Shown here: positions 12,240 through 24,802 of the stretch, in pieces
Layout of the letters: the number at the start of each line of letters is the position of its first letter
How positions within the stretch are numbered: the first letter of the stretch is position 1
Source: Desmodus rotundus
Taxonomy: Eukaryota; Chordata; Mammalia; Chiroptera; Phyllostomidae
NCBI RefSeq assembly: GCF_022682495.2
Contig: NC_071390.1
Coordinates: 146,544,583-146,608,582 of the forward strand
Direction: 5' to 3'
Length of the DNA: 64,000 nt
Position numbers and translations under genes: made by a program
The notes under the pieces: generated by a model
What the model was told of the DNA's origin: nothing
Database searches by the model: none
The model's input: the letters and a program-made list of their open reading frames with translations, nothing else

Positions 12240-12720
12240 TCAGGGTGTAGTTGGGAAAACAAGTCATACTAGTTTTAACACAGATAATTTAATAACACAG
12301 AATTTCATATACAGTATTGCAGGTACTGTACAGATAGTACAGGTATTGAGAACAGAAAAAAAAAACAGAAAGGAAAACTGAGGGAACACATATGGTGATA
12401 TCACCCCTTAGGGCTGAGGAACAACAGGGAGAATTTGGGGTTATCAGAACTGATTAACTTACAGGAGGAGGAGCCCTGCCGAGCTGGTGATAGTACCTTT
12501 CTCTAAGTGGTGTGGTGTAGCTAGTTCTGATTTGGGGCATATAACAGAGAGCTGGAAACTAACCTGACTGCTTAGCTTCTCATTTCTCCTGCCTTTCAGT
12601 TTTCCTCTAATGCCTACTATTGGCAGAATCTTAAAAGGAAGCCAACTGACTAAACAGAATGTAATTTGCATTATTCGAGCCCTAGCATCACAGAACAGAA
12701 TTTAAAAGGGACAGTAGCTT
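12240..12720. repeat. unassigned repeat-like block
   Basis: The phrase order (aactgattaacttacaggaggaggagccctgc, gagagctggaaactaacctgac, ctactattggcagaatc) looks like a dispersed mammalian repeat I cannot name. A weaker echo may lie near 55590-55830. No coding potential. Confidence 0.25.
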
Positions 12721-14344
12721 GATAAATCTTCACAGGTGCTATCATTGAACTGCTCGTGATAAGTCATTTTCAATGAGATACACAGGATTTTAAAATGAGT
12801 GACTTTTTTTTTTTTTGGTGGAATATGGCCTCATTAATTTACAAGGTATTGCTTATCTCTAAAGTTCCATTTATCACTGATTACTGAGATTTGGTATTTG
12901 TCTGTTGTTTAGGATACAAGCAGGCCACGTAGACATTGTTTTGGTTAGAAATCCTTATTCAGGGCAAAAAATTCTGATTATTTTGATTTTTAAGAAATGG
13001 GTTAACATAGTGAAATCAGAAAGAATAAACATTTGGCATCAGATTTGGATCAGAAAGATCCAAATCATAAAGGGTGTCAGGGAATTTCATTATATGAGTA
13101 GAAACTGAAGACTGTTACCAGAATGAATTTAATGTTACGTGTTTTCAGAATCAGGGTTCCCCCTTACTGTAGATTTCAACTATAGGTAAGTAATTAACAT
13201 CCAAATAGTGGTCTTTTACATTATAATATACTCAGTGGTTATGACACATACATCTGATACAAACTATAAATTTAATCTTACCTGAGAAGTGGACTTTTGA
13301 ACGTTTCTGAAGGTTACTTAAAAACTGATTTTCTTTGTCTTAAAAATCTCTTCAAATGGAAGTTTTTGGAGTGAGTAAAACATAAAATTACCTTTCATTT
13401 AATATTTTCATAATGAAAATAAATGAACAGATGAACATTATTTTGATCTAAGTTAAAGTAAGAAATAGGTTTTTTAAAAAATGTTTTTATCCTCTGGGGT
13501 TTTACATCTATCTTTGAAATCAGTAACACTATTATTTAGATTACTACACAGACATTTGGTTGTGTGGTGATTTATATTTATGAAGTTAGCTGTTGAAAGT
13601 CTCTTGAAATTACCTTATTTTTTTAGTGTTAGATTAAGATATTCACTTCCCTGCTAAGTCTTAATGATGAACATTTATTGTGGTGTGTCTAGCACAAAGC
13701 TTACCTAGGCCTTGGTGAATGTTTAGGAAAAGCTTGTTGAATGTCTCCTGCTTCCTAATATAAATCATGATAGTATTTACAGATATCACATAGGCTTTTA
13801 GATAAATTATGCATATTGGTAGCTATTTTTAAAAGAGGCCTCTAGATTTCTTTATTTAGAAAAATTGTTTAATTCCCATATAAAGAAATAATTGAACTCT
13901 TCCCTTGTATTTTTCACCAATATTGATTTGTTGAAAAATCTTGCTATCAAATATCTTCTGCATGTTTTAGAGCTTTTTAAGTTTGGGGCTCTCAAGATCT
14001 ATTCCATGTGACCAATTTTGCTTTAAAGATACTCTCCTTAATTAAAAAAAGAAATTTATTCCATGAAATTCTTTGTTACAGTGAGTGTCATCTTTGATGT
14101 TGTTATTTTATGAACTATTCTTTATTAACAATTCATAAAGTAATTCCAGGATTAATTTCCTCATCCATAGTTTTAACTTGGAAAGTAGTAGTAGGACGTG
14201 TTTCAGAGAGAGGAGAAAGGGAGATGCTTTTTTTTTTTTTTTAAGAGGAGAAAAGCAACCTTCAAGTACTGAAAGGCATTTTGAATTGAAGGAGAGCAGA
14301 TGAGTGACTCAGTAACTGTTCAGTGCTAGTCTTTAGAGCAGCGT

Positions 14345-14770
14345 TTTTAAAACTTTGTCTCAAGACCTCTTGACACTCACGGACATTGAGAAGTTTTCTT
14401 TATGTGAACTTTATCATATTTACCATATTAAAAATTAACACCGATAAATTTGAAATGTAATTAATAAGTCGATTATAAACCCATTACATGTTAACATGTA
14501 ATGTTTCTATGAAAAATACTTCTAAAACAAAAATAAACATCAAATATCTCCTTAATGCCTGTCTTAATAGAAGATATTAGAATTTCATATTTCTGTGTGT
14601 TCAGATTTTTGTGATCTCAAATCTGAATAGCCTCTGTGAAAACATTGTTCTTATGATAGAATGAGGAGAAAAACAGTCATCTTGATTTTATTATGAAATA
14701 GTTTTGATCTTGTGAAATGACCTGGGAGTCCTTCAAGGGTTCCTGGACAACACTTAAAAAACTGCTGCCT
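14345..14770. repeat. possible ancient DNA transposon fragment
   Basis: The wording tttttaaaactttgtctcaagacctcttg and tttaccatattaaaaattaacac resembles an old dispersed repeat that opens with a statement-like TIR region. The family is not assigned. The mariner inserted at its right-hand side. Confidence 0.3.
14482..14503. repeat. 22-bp perfect palindrome
   Basis: The half site CATTACATGTT is followed directly by its exact reverse complement. It lies in the old repeat left of the mariner. Confidence 0.85.
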
Positions 14771-14779
14771 CAGGGCATA

Positions 14780-16140
14780 TGGGGTCTGTCCAGAAAAAGT
14801 CCAGCCATTGTTACTATAGCTAGAACGGTTTTGCATGATATCAGTGTAACCTAACAGCCAAGGAGAGTGGACTGGAATGTGCATGGGTGAACAATGACAA
14901 TTTAGCTATACTAGTCAGTGGGGGGCGGTCATCGAGGTCGAGTGAGCATATGTACCATGTGGCCATCACATTCAAAGTGACTGAGCAAGGAGAGGAATGA
15001 ATCTGCATCAAATTTTGCGTTAAGCTTGAACATTCTTCCATGTGGAACTATCTGGATAATTCAGAAGGCTTTTGGGGATAATGCAATGAGTGCAGTGCAA
15101 ATAAACACATGGCACAAATGCTTCAAACATGGGCGAGAATCTCTTCAAAGTGATCCATGTTCTGGAAGGCCTGGGACAAGCAGATCACCTGAGAATGTTG
15201 AACGTGTTCGGGCTGCAATCAACAAAGTTTGGTGACTGACAATGCAAGAACTAGAAGCTGATCTGGGGATTCCAAAAACTACTATGTACAGGATTTTGAT
15301 GCAGGATCTTGGCATGAAACGTGTTATGGCAAAATTCATTCTGTGGCTTCTGCTACCAGAGCAGAAGGAACATTGTCCTGCAAGTTGCTAATGACTTGAT
15401 TCAAACCACTACCAATGGACCAGATTTCCTCAAGAAAGTCATAAACTGAGATGAATTGTGGGTCTTACAGCTACAAGTATGATCAGGCAATGAAGGCCCA
15501 GTTGTCCCAATGGAAGTCGCCTGGTTCTCCACGCCTGAAGAAGGCACAGCACAGTTGCAATGAGTTCAAGACTATGTTAACTGTGGTTTTGATTGGGAAG
15601 GTTTTGTGCATTATGAGTACACCCTTCCAGACCAAACAATGAAAAAGAAATACTACCTCAGTGTTCTTTGTCAGTTGAGAGGTGCAGTATGATGAAAATG
15701 CCTGCAGCTATAGGCAGCTGGTGATTGGCAGCTTCATCACAACACGGTACCCACTCATGCATCGTATCTTGTGCAGCTTTTGGGGGGGGGTGAAACTTCA
15801 AATCACCCAAATGACTTAATTCCCGCTTCTATAGCCTGGATTTTGTTCCCTATGACTTCTGGCTTTTCCCAAAACTAAAATCATCTTTGAAAGGGCAGAG
15901 ATTTCACACCATTGATGAGATTCAGGAACATACAATGGGGCAGCTAATGGCGATCCCAACAAAGGATTTTGCAGAGTATTTTGTGAACAGTGGAAGACTA
16001 GCTGTGTGAGGCCCCAAAGGTGCCTACCTGAAGGGGACTGAGGCATCATTGTCCTGTGTACAATGTTTCCTGTATCTTATCTTCAATAAATGTGTCTATT
16101 TTTCATAGTACATAGCTGGATACTTTCTGGACAGACCCCA
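14780..16140 (+). mobile_element. full-length mariner (Tc1/mariner) transposon
   Basis: Terminal inverted repeats TGGGGTCTGTCCAGAAA at the left and its complement tttctggacagacccca at the right are flanked by TA on both sides (14778-14779 and 16141-16142), the target duplication of mariners. Length is 1361 bp, usual for the family. The interior is a dead transposase (separate entry). Both ends are nearly perfect inverse copies, which indicates fairly recent arrival. It is a cut-and-paste element, non-autonomous now. Confidence 0.93.
14995..16010 (+). pseudogene. mariner transposase, inactivated
   Basis: The coding remains read in pieces. The helix-turn-helix region includes QINTWHKCFKHGRESLQ and SDPCSGRPGTSRSPENVER (15085-15220). 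The catalytic-domain start resembles DELWV near 15450, and QWKSPGSPR lies near 15510. The end has the family signature YSLDFVPYDFWLFPKLK near 15830-15890, followed by the C-terminal tail to the TGA near 16009. Several stops (for example the TGA near 15235) and frameshifts separate the pieces, so no active protein can be made. Typical mariner transposases are about 345 residues, and the span fits. Confidence 0.85.
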
Positions 16141-17359
16141 TATGTTGGCAACTGCATCAAGCCTAATTAAGAAAACTTGTAATATTTGTAAATCTTTTGT
16201 TTTGTTCTCACCTTTAGCTCTTTTTTAATTAAGAAATTTAACACCTGAGGATCTAATGTATAATGTGGTTGGCATGTGTAACAGTGTATTGTATGATTGA
16301 AATTTGCTAAAAGAATAGAACTTCAATGTTTTAATTTTAAAAGGCATGTCAGGAGATGGGTGTTAACTAGATGGGTAGAAGAATCCTTTTAGTGTATATG
16401 TATATTGAATCATACCTATGTACCCTTTAAATATAGGACAATTTTGTCAATTTTCACCTCAGTAAAGGAGAGGAAATACAATAGAACAAAAAATATTTTT
16501 AACACCTCCTATTGCACATTAGCATTTTAAAAATTAAAAATTTAAAAAAAATTAAAAAGTCATTAAATTATTTTCCCCTAGCTTAATTGTTTTTTGAGGG
16601 TGGAATGGGGTGGAGAAAGCTAAAGTTACTGGTATGTGATTACAGTGCTATAGTCTGGAACACATACATGCACTAACAACTTAAGATTTGATAGGCAAAA
16701 TCAGTGTGGTATTGTAGACCCATGTTCTTCAGGGTCTTTGAACTTTTGTACTGGAGTTGTGGCCGAATGTAAGTTAACTATCATTGCATAAACTGTTTAA
16801 TTGAATTTATTTTTTCTTAAAGCAAGACTTTTGGCAAGGAAAGCAGGATGTTGATATATATGTTCTGATGCAAACTCCTTACCTTCTCCAGGACAGGCAA
16901 CAGTTTGCACACCATCAATTTGAAGAACATTGATCTAGATTACTCTCATGTACTCTGATGTCCCCTGTCCTCTTGCTTCAAACCTCATTCTGCTTCTTCA
17001 GACCAAACCAGTAATCCCATATAACCACTTGCCAAACAAACCAAAATTTTCCAAATATATCCATAGAAGGGTTCAGTTTGCATAATAATTTAGGTATAGG
17101 AAGCAGTGGGTGATTGAGAAGAACTTTTTGAATTTTGCCTTCTATAGTTCCTGCAGCTTCATGTGGCCTAATTCTGGAATCTAGTGGGATTGAGCATTAA
17201 CTCTCTCCACTGATTTTAGAGGTTTGGAGGCATGGGACTGATTTCCAATACCTTTATTATTTTGAGTATCAATGTATAGCAGAATCTGCAGTATTTCTTC
17301 AGTTACCCTGAAAATTCTGGCATTTCCAGAATTGATATTGACTTAGTAGAAGTAATGAA

Positions 17360-17475
17360 ATTTGCAGACCTAAATTTTGATCCTTTTTCTACCACTAGTT
17401 TGTTTTGGGACCTATGGACAACTCATAAGTCCTTTCAGCTTGTTTCATACTTGGTAAAATTAAAGCTGAGTAGGC
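17360..17475 (+). repeat. possible MIR fragment
   Basis: The sequence from ctaccactagtttgttttgggac to catacttggtaaaattaaag follows the MIR pattern of an exon-like core followed by a splice-like region. Highly diverged. Confidence 0.4.
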
Positions 17476-17945
17476 AGGACATACAAGTTCCTTTCCTAAA
17501 AAGCTTTAAAATTGTGTCACTCTACACTGTGGTAAACCCAGAAAAAGGATAGGCTACCAAAGTAATAACATTATTTCATTTTAATCTCAAAGCTCTTTTG
17601 AAAAAAGTAGTTAAAAAATTCATCTGAAGTATACTTGGGATTCTGCTAGATTTCTGGCAGCCAGTATAGGCACTTAAAACTTACACTTTCTGAAATCAGT
17701 TCCATGAAAACTAGGCCTTTCAGATTTTTCTAATTTCATTCTAATTTTACAGTGCCTATAAAATAACTGCAAGAGACTGTATCTGATAACTTTCAAAAGA
17801 TAGACCAGTTTTAGTTACAGGCAAATGACTGATGCTGCTGTTTATATTATGTGGAAACTTAGTACATACTTGACCCATCTCATGGATTTTGAAGGTGATA
17901 CAAATTCAAAGTCCTTAATTAACTTTGTGTTTACATTTTAAAATC

Positions 17946-17979
17946 TTACTGTTAGTGAACTTTTTTTCACTAACAGTAA
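17946..17979. repeat. perfect 14-bp inverted repeat with 6-nt loop
   Basis: TTACTGTTAGTGAA (17946-17959) and its exact complement TTCACTAACAGTAA (17966-17979) surround the loop cttttt. It lies about 480 bp before the WW-domain exon. Confidence 0.85.
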
Positions 17980-18458
17980 ATATTGGCAGGTCATTCTCTG
18001 TTACACTATGTGGTTACTGTTGTGGCTTACAAGTTTAGAACTGATGTTCTGTCATGCCATCAAATCAGTTAGTTGAGAGTGAGTTCTCTAACCTCCCCTC
18101 CCAATGTGACCAGATTTCAGCAATTAAAATTATGATAATGGAGTATTTTGCAATGCTTTTTATGAAGTCCAGATATTGTGAAATTAACATTTTTCTTCTT
18201 GTTGCCTAATAAACTAGTGTTTATTAATCTACTTAATATGGTATTTTTATACTTGTTTTCCATTGTTATCTTTGAAGGTTTCATAGACTTAGGTTTCCTA
18301 AGATATATATGTAGATATTTATATCCTAGATCAGGTTACCTTTACCTTGTATGTTTTTTCCCGTATGTATACTTTGAAAAACATTGACATTGTTGATATT
18401 TTATATCAAGTCATTAAATAGTATTAACATTTTCTAATTTTTAAAAATGTTTTGTTAG

Positions 18459-18574
18459 CCTTATGATTCTGCAGATGACTGGTCTGAACATATTAGCTCT
18501 TCTGGGAAAAAATACTACTACAATTGTCGAACAGAAGTTTCACAATGGGAAAAACCAAAAGAGTGGCTTGAAAG
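18459..18574 (+). CDS. WAC: WAC exon 5, WW domain
   Basis: The acceptor is ttttgttag and the donor is gtattt at 18575. The exon encodes about residues 128-165 plus two bases of an Arg codon. It carries nearly the whole WW domain: the first signature Trp in DDWSEH, the aromatic strand GKKYYYNC, and the second signature Trp with its Pro in SQWEKP. In this family the WW domain binds proline-rich or phospho-CTD ligands of RNA polymerase II. All signature residues are intact, so the domain should fold and bind. Confidence 0.97.
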
Positions 18575-19143
18575 GTATTTGCCCTTAATCTCATGAACCC
18601 TATTTCTCATTCTTGATTGTATAGGTTAACACCTTAGAGCATTAAACATTATAAGTTTAGGTTTCTTATGGTGATATTTACTCTCCTTTATAATTGCAGT
18701 GATTGGCCCGTATCTGTGTTTTCCATAATTTCTCTCTACCTTAAAGATATCAGGGCAGATGAGCAAACCGTCCACAAGGGCCTTGTGAACAGTTGGTGTA
18801 CTTAATGAAACATTTTATATTAATCTACATTTATGCATCTTCCTTATAATTTATAATAGAAACCTTTGTAATTCTTGAAGGATAAGATATCCTTTATATA
18901 GATAGAATTAACTTTGCAGATTTTTGATTGTAGGGTTAAGGGCATATAAAGAATTTGCATACATATTGCCATAAATGAGAAACACTAATGTTCTATTTGC
19001 TGCATCCCGTCTGCCACATCAGTTAAATGTTATGGCCATGGTCATTTCTTTTATTTTGCATTGAGCATTTTGCAAGAAGTGCTATTTACATGTAGACTCA
19101 TCGTACCTAATATAATTATTATGGGTTTATTTTTTATTTTTAG
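18575..19143 (+). other. WAC intron between exons 5 and 6
   Basis: A short AT-rich intron (569 bp) with gt and ag ends. I see no repeats or RNA genes in it. Confidence 0.9.
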
Positions 19144-19256
19144 AGAACAGAGACAGAAAGAAGCAAACAAGATGGCAGTTAATAGCTTCCCAAAAGATAG
19201 GGATTACAGAAGAGAGGTGATGCAAGCAACAGCCACTAGTGCGTTTGCAAGTGGAA
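19144..19256 (+). CDS. WAC: WAC exon 6
   Basis: The acceptor is tttttag and the donor is gtaagt at 19257. The exon completes the split Arg codon and encodes residues 167-203, a charged helix-prone segment just after the WW domain ([12 protein letters not shown], then [13 protein letters not shown]). It ends on the first base of the Met codon finished by exon 7. It reads ATSAFASG where I recall SGFASG in human, a conservative change. Confidence 0.96.
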
Positions 19257-20384
19257 GTAAGTATTTTTCTTTGAAACAGTAATGATGTTTGATTCTTTCC
19301 TGTAGTTCATTTATGTATGCTACAAATCTAAATGCATAACCATTTACGTATGTAAACTAAAATAAATAGAAACAGATAATGATTTTTTATGTTAGATTTG
19401 TTCCCTTAACCTCCACCGTTTTATTCCACCATTGAAAAGGGAAAGTATGCACAGTGGAATAATACATACAAGTATTCATTACTATCCTAATGGCTGTAAC
19501 GTACCCCAAATTATGTACTATTAAACTGGACATTGAAATCCCTTCTGAAACTCCCTTAGTTTCAAGCTAATACTTGAATCAAAGCTACACACAGACAGTG
19601 ACATGAGGAGTACCTTTTGGTGTTTTATGTTATCAATGAAAAAATTGTTTATCCTTATATTTGGAAATTGATTTCAACATGATCATAGATTTGTGTAGTA
19701 TTTCCATATTGTGGGTATACCTTAATATTCTTTGGAGGTCAGATTTTTGTCCATTTGTTTTTAGCTCAAGTTAAATTTGATTTGAATTTGAAGCTTTTAC
19801 TAAAAATGTTATGTTCCCAATGGTTTCTCTTATCTAGAATAAAATTTAAATGCCACAGAGTATTCATAGGCCCTTTATCAAATTGTGAAACTTCAAATTT
19901 TGAAATTTTGAGAAGAATTTTAAGGTGTGTTCTAGGAGTTCTTAAACTTAAGCATTTGAATCTTTCTCCTGTAACTCAAAACAAAAGCAGGGGGTCTCTG
20001 TGGTCTCAGCAGAGGATATTAATATTTTAATGGGAAAAACTATTTAAGATGAAACAGCATAGTTCTGCAGGACTAAATGTTTAAGGTATATCCCTTGGAA
20101 CGTGTTTTTTTTTTATATTGAAGTTGTACTTAATTCTTAGAAAACAATGATTTTAAAACACTAAAGTTAAGAAATTAATAATACTGTATTTTGAGACTGA
20201 AGACTTGGGATCTAGTCCCATTTCACTTAATATTGTAAGTATGTCTTTCAGCAAACCATTAAAAATGAGATAAAGGCTTTCCTTTCCAGGTTAAAAAAAT
20301 ATAGCACCCAGCTTGTGGGCCTCCTGAGCAAAATTGTTGTGGGGAGGTGTTGGTGAGTATTGGTGAGTGGCCAGTAGGTGTAAA

Positions 20385-20550
20385 AAGAATAACTTTTTAA
20401 AAATATCCTCACCTGAGGATATGTTTATTTATTTGAGGGCAAGAGAGGGAGGGAGATACATAGATGTGAGAGAAACATCGATCAGTTGCCTCCCATGCAC
20501 GCCCCAACCAGGGGCAATGCTCCAACCAACTGATCCACCCTGCCAGGGTA
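20385..20550 (-). mobile_element. tRNA-derived SINE
   Basis: On the - strand the element starts near 20550 (taccctggcagggtggatcagttgg) and includes gcattgcccctggttgggg. It ends in a T/C-rich tail and an A-rich end near 20385. The pattern matches VES-related SINEs, with a decayed head. Confidence 0.75.
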
Positions 20551-21567
20551 GAATAACTTCTTTTTTTCTTTAAGTTATTGGGCTAAGCCTCTGCACTTAA
20601 TGACTAATGGTTTCCAGACAGGAAAAAGATGAGAGCCTGGAGTGCTTATTTTAGTCTTTCCAAAATAACCTATATGGGTAGAGTAAATGAAGGTGGTAAT
20701 TCGAGATCTAAAAGAAATATTGATGGAAGTAAAAAATATTTTTCTCTTTTGAATAAACCATTTTTAAGAAAATCAAATCATCTCTATTAACCTCATGACC
20801 CAGAGACATTTGGGGACATAACTCTTTTTTTTTCCTATCTGCGTATGAGTATGTACATATGTCTTTTCCGTCAAAAAAATGGGTGTTTCCATGTCAGTTT
20901 ATAATTGTATGTTTGTTACATTGACTGCATAGTATTCTAATTTTGGATATGCCCTCATTTATTAATAATTTTCTATCCATGGATACTTAGGTGATTTTTA
21001 GCCTTTTCCTATTGTAAAAACATGGTGAATCCTGTCTTTGATCACTTACCTGATCACTTCATTAGTTAAGTTTCTAGACGTGCAAATGATGAGTCAGTGG
21101 GTCTGTGTTTTGAAAATGTGGTTATGTATCACACTACTTTAGTTTTGAGTGACCATTGAGAAAGGACCTTGGCTGTATTGTTGCTTTTTTTTTTAACTGA
21201 GCTATACTTAGTGTGGTGTGGTTACTAAAGTCACTAAGCCGTTTTTAAGTGTTTGACTTTGTCAGTTCAAAAAATGTTGACAGTTTTTCTATATGACCAG
21301 TACATCGATGTTCATGCAGGGTAAGGCTTAAAGCTTTGCAATTCCAGCTGCCAGTAAAAGAAGTATATGTGTATGTGTTGTATGGGAAAATAGATTTTAG
21401 AGAGGTTTGGGGGTTTTTTGCAATGTAGCAAATAATGTTTTCCACAACTTGATATTGAATATTATACAGATGAAATTTTTAATTTGAGGTTACTGCTGCT
21501 AGATTATTTTTGTCATCTTTAATATATGCTTCATAGAGTGATGGCTCAGTGGTTAGACAAACCTTAA

Positions 21568-21765
21568 CTTGGGGTTTCTCAACAGTAACACTAGTGACAT
21601 TTGGAATCAGGTAATTCTTTGTTGTGGGATACTGTCCTGTTTGTGTTGTAGGATGTAGAGCACCATACCAGGCCTCTATATATACACTAGCACACCTCAC
21701 TTCTGCACAGTGGTGACAACCAAAAATGTCTCCACACATTTGCTGAATGTCCTTGTTGTGGGGGC
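21568..21765 (-). mobile_element. MER20 (hAT-Charlie non-autonomous DNA transposon)
   Basis: The block from caacagtaacactagtgacattt through aattctttgttgtgggatac to gacaaccaaaaatgtctccacac follows the MER20 consensus I recall, in reverse orientation. It is ancient, shared across placental mammals, and about 200 bp as expected. Confidence 0.75.
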
Positions 21766-23405
21766 TGTGCAGATAGTCACTGCTTTAACTGTTTGTTTAG
21801 AGTTGTGAGTAATAGAAAACTGTTGCAGTAGTGCTGCTGTAGCTCCCTGCCCACCCCAAAGCTTACAACTCTTAGATGAAGTATCATCTTTATTTCTCAT
21901 CTGAATACATGTATTTCATGTATTTTGGCTGTTATAATCTTACAAAACTAAAAGGGAATTTTCTTGATCAAGGAAATAAAAGATGTGGTAATCAGGTGAC
22001 AGGATTGGTGGGAATTGGGCATGGTATTACTTCTGTTATGTCTGTTCCTAAAAGTTTCTGTTTTAGTAGTAGTCTTTTCAGGAAGAAACTCTAGAATAAA
22101 ACTTTTTAAGTTGTAAGTGCATGCAAGTTGATAGCTTACTAATAATATACAACAAATAAATGTGTTCCACTGCAGTAACTCAGCCTATTCATTTTCCTGA
22201 TAAGGTAATACGTGTAATTTATAACACTGAACTTCATTAAGTCACAAGACCTTGTGTTTTGATCTGATTGAAGTTTTTTGCTAGTACCTTTTGTTTTGGT
22301 GTAACATGTAGTTGTGCATTGATGAGTTGAAAACTGACTTGTAGTTTCAGTATACTTCCTTTTTGTGCTGTCTTGGTCTCTAGACTTGGAGGAATGTGAA
22401 TGGGAAATAACAAAACAGTATTCAACATTGAGGGAATCCACTGGTAACTATCCTTACATAAAATGTGCTTGAACTTTAAGATATTTCTGTACTTGGAAAC
22501 AAAAACATACTGTTTTAATTCTTTAGTCCTGATTAGACTATTGTAATTTAGGCTAGAGATTTTTTGATAAATACAAATTTTGTCACCATGATTGTTGAAT
22601 TTTTCTTTCTTTTGTATTCTTTTGGGAGGCAAAAGTAGTTGTTTCTAAATTTAAATATTTTTTGTGGCTTTAAATTGGAAGGGGATCTGTCTTTAAATTA
22701 ACTGATAAATAGCAAATAGATTTCTCTTTTCACTATGCTGTGGATGTAGGACTTTTCTTATCAGATAGCATTATCTATAACTTGGTTTTATAACTCATTT
22801 TAGTATTTGTTAGCATTATTAAAATACCAGTTCATTTGCTTACTGAATGCACAGTTCATTATCAATTCGATCTTCCCAAAGTGAGGTCATTTAAGCCCTA
22901 GCACAAACTACTATAGAGTCCACTGATTAGGTACTTCAGTATTCAAGAAAGATCAGGCTAATAAAGCCAATATTCTTTTGCAGGTGAATTATTGTGATAA
23001 TTCAGTTAATTATTAGAATCTAAGATATATATTTTAAAAGAACGGACCATTTACTTTTTTAATTTTTAAAATATTAAAATTATTTGAGTAAAATGTTATG
23101 ACTCCACATATTGATTTTTTTTCAATGTTTTGTTTGAACAATGGTGTGGTTCTAAAGAATCCCCAGAAAGTATTAGCCCACTTAAAATCCGAGTGTGGAT
23201 ATTTATAGTTGAGCTAAAATTCTTCCAGTATTTAGATATTTATATGCTATTAATAAAACTGCAGATACTAAGTAGGCTTGCAGTTTTATTGAAAGTACTA
23301 GTATGTTGCTAAATTAGCTGATGTTCAAGACAGGATTCTAACGTAATCTTTTTTCTTCCCCCTTCTGTCATTCCAACATCTCTTTTTTCGAACTGTGAAC
23401 TAAAG

Positions 23406-23714
23406 TGGAAGACAAGCATTCCAGTGATGCCAGTAGTTTGCTCCCACAGAATATTTTGTCTCAAACAAGCAGACACAATGACAGAGACTACAGACTGCCA
23501 AGAGCAGAGACTCACAGTAGTTCTACGCCAGTACAGCACCCCATCAAACCAGTGGTTCATCCAACTGCTACCCCAAGCACTGTTCCTTCTAGTCAATTTA
23601 CGCTACAGTCTGATCACCAGCCAAAGAAATCATTTGATGCTAATGGAGCATCTACTTTATCAAAACTGCCTACACTCACATCTTCTGTCCCTGCACAGAA
23701 AACAGAAAGAAAAG
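23406..23714 (+). CDS. WAC: WAC exon 7
   Basis: At 309 nt this is the longest coding exon here, encoding residues 205-306. A long pyrimidine tract (about 23347-23397) precedes a slightly unusual acceptor, ctaaag, and the donor is gtatgc at 23715. The product is polar, Ser/Thr/Pro-rich and probably disordered: it opens [11 protein letters not shown] and ends PAQKTERK. Two residues differ from my recollection of human WAC (SSQF for SSPF, LPTLTSS for LPTPTSS), both Pro losses or replacements in disordered sequence. Confidence 0.96.
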
Positions 23715-24800
23715 GTATGCCATTATTACTAGATATATACTGCACGTTGAACTATAGTTTGAGTTTCTGATTATATTACATTATTTCCATTAGCTTAAAT
23801 AAGACTCTTAATTATAAATTCTTTTTTGAAGTTTTTTAGAATGTTACTGCCTAGATACAGGTCTAGACTTGGCCATATTTGGCTTTTTCTTTTTTAATCA
23901 TGAAGCCTCATAACTGTTTTTTACCTTTGGCACTTTGAAGCTCAGTACTTAATTTATAACACTTAGTAATGGTTTGAACAACTTATCAAAGCCAAATGAC
24001 TGTCCCTTCATATTTGTGTAATTTTTGGTTTTTGTGATAATTGTCTTGTTGGTTCAGTTTAGGAATTGTCTCAATTTTCTATTAATTAAAATTTAATATG
24101 AATAGAGACATTTTCAAAACTTGTCATTTTTATATAATACTCAACTACAGGTTTCAGTTTGTGAATTAGAAAACTGGGTCATGGGCCACAAGATAAGGAG
24201 TCCTAATGTCTGAAGAATAGAAATTAACTTTGCAACCCAAACTGGGTTTCCTTAATCTGGTGCTAATAACCATACTGAAAAGACAGTAAAATTTTTATTT
24301 TGGGTAGATCCCATTAACAGGCTAATCAGCAGATTTGCATTAATAAATGTCAAGACTTTTAAAAAAACCTTAAGGGTTTAGGGGATGCTGTATGGACATA
24401 ATGATGTCCGGCCACACATGTATCTCAGGGCACATTCAGCTTTTCTCTCTCTGTCCTCCGCCCCATGCCTAATGTTTTCCTTTTCTTGGCCTTCCCCAAC
24501 TTGAGGGCCAAGGGTAGGTGTGCAAGTCATATTTACACTAATGCAGGATTAACATTACAAAAGGAATTCTTGAGAGATGAAAAATGAATGCAGTAATTGT
24601 TAATGTGATAGTTACTTTCTAAAGGATATTATGGTTTTTCAGTTCTTAAAATCTATCTCCTTTTACCTCTTTTTCATTTTAACACTTTTTGAAATTCCTT
24701 CCCTATCTTCTGAGATACTGCTACTCTTAATTTTCTAGTTCTATTATCTTCTTGCCCCTTAAATTTCTGTAGCATTCAGTCCTTTATAATGTGTTGTGTT

Positions 24801-24802
<2 letters not shown>

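Larger units (their letters stand above)
10878..18458 (+). other. WAC intron between exons 4 and 5
   Basis: About 7.6 kb of non-coding sequence. It holds a SINE (11815-11982), an unassigned repeat-like block (12240-12720), a possible old DNA transposon fragment (14345-14770) with the complete mariner inside it, a MIR-like fragment (17360-17475), and a 14-bp hairpin (17946-17979). I see nothing else assignable in 13140-14340 and 16150-17350. Confidence 0.8.
19257..23405 (+). other. WAC intron between exons 6 and 7
   Basis: About 4.1 kb of AT-rich intron. It holds a SINE on the - strand (20385-20550) and a MER20 copy (21568-21765). I see nothing assignable in 19300-20380, 20560-21560 and 21770-23340; the last 60 bases are the pyrimidine tract for exon 7. 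Confidence 0.85.

Noticed and set aside
23405..23406. weak-looking exon 7 acceptor (ctaaag) as evidence against splicing
   Set aside because: A strong pyrimidine tract precedes it, and the exon completes the Met codon in frame, as in known WAC.
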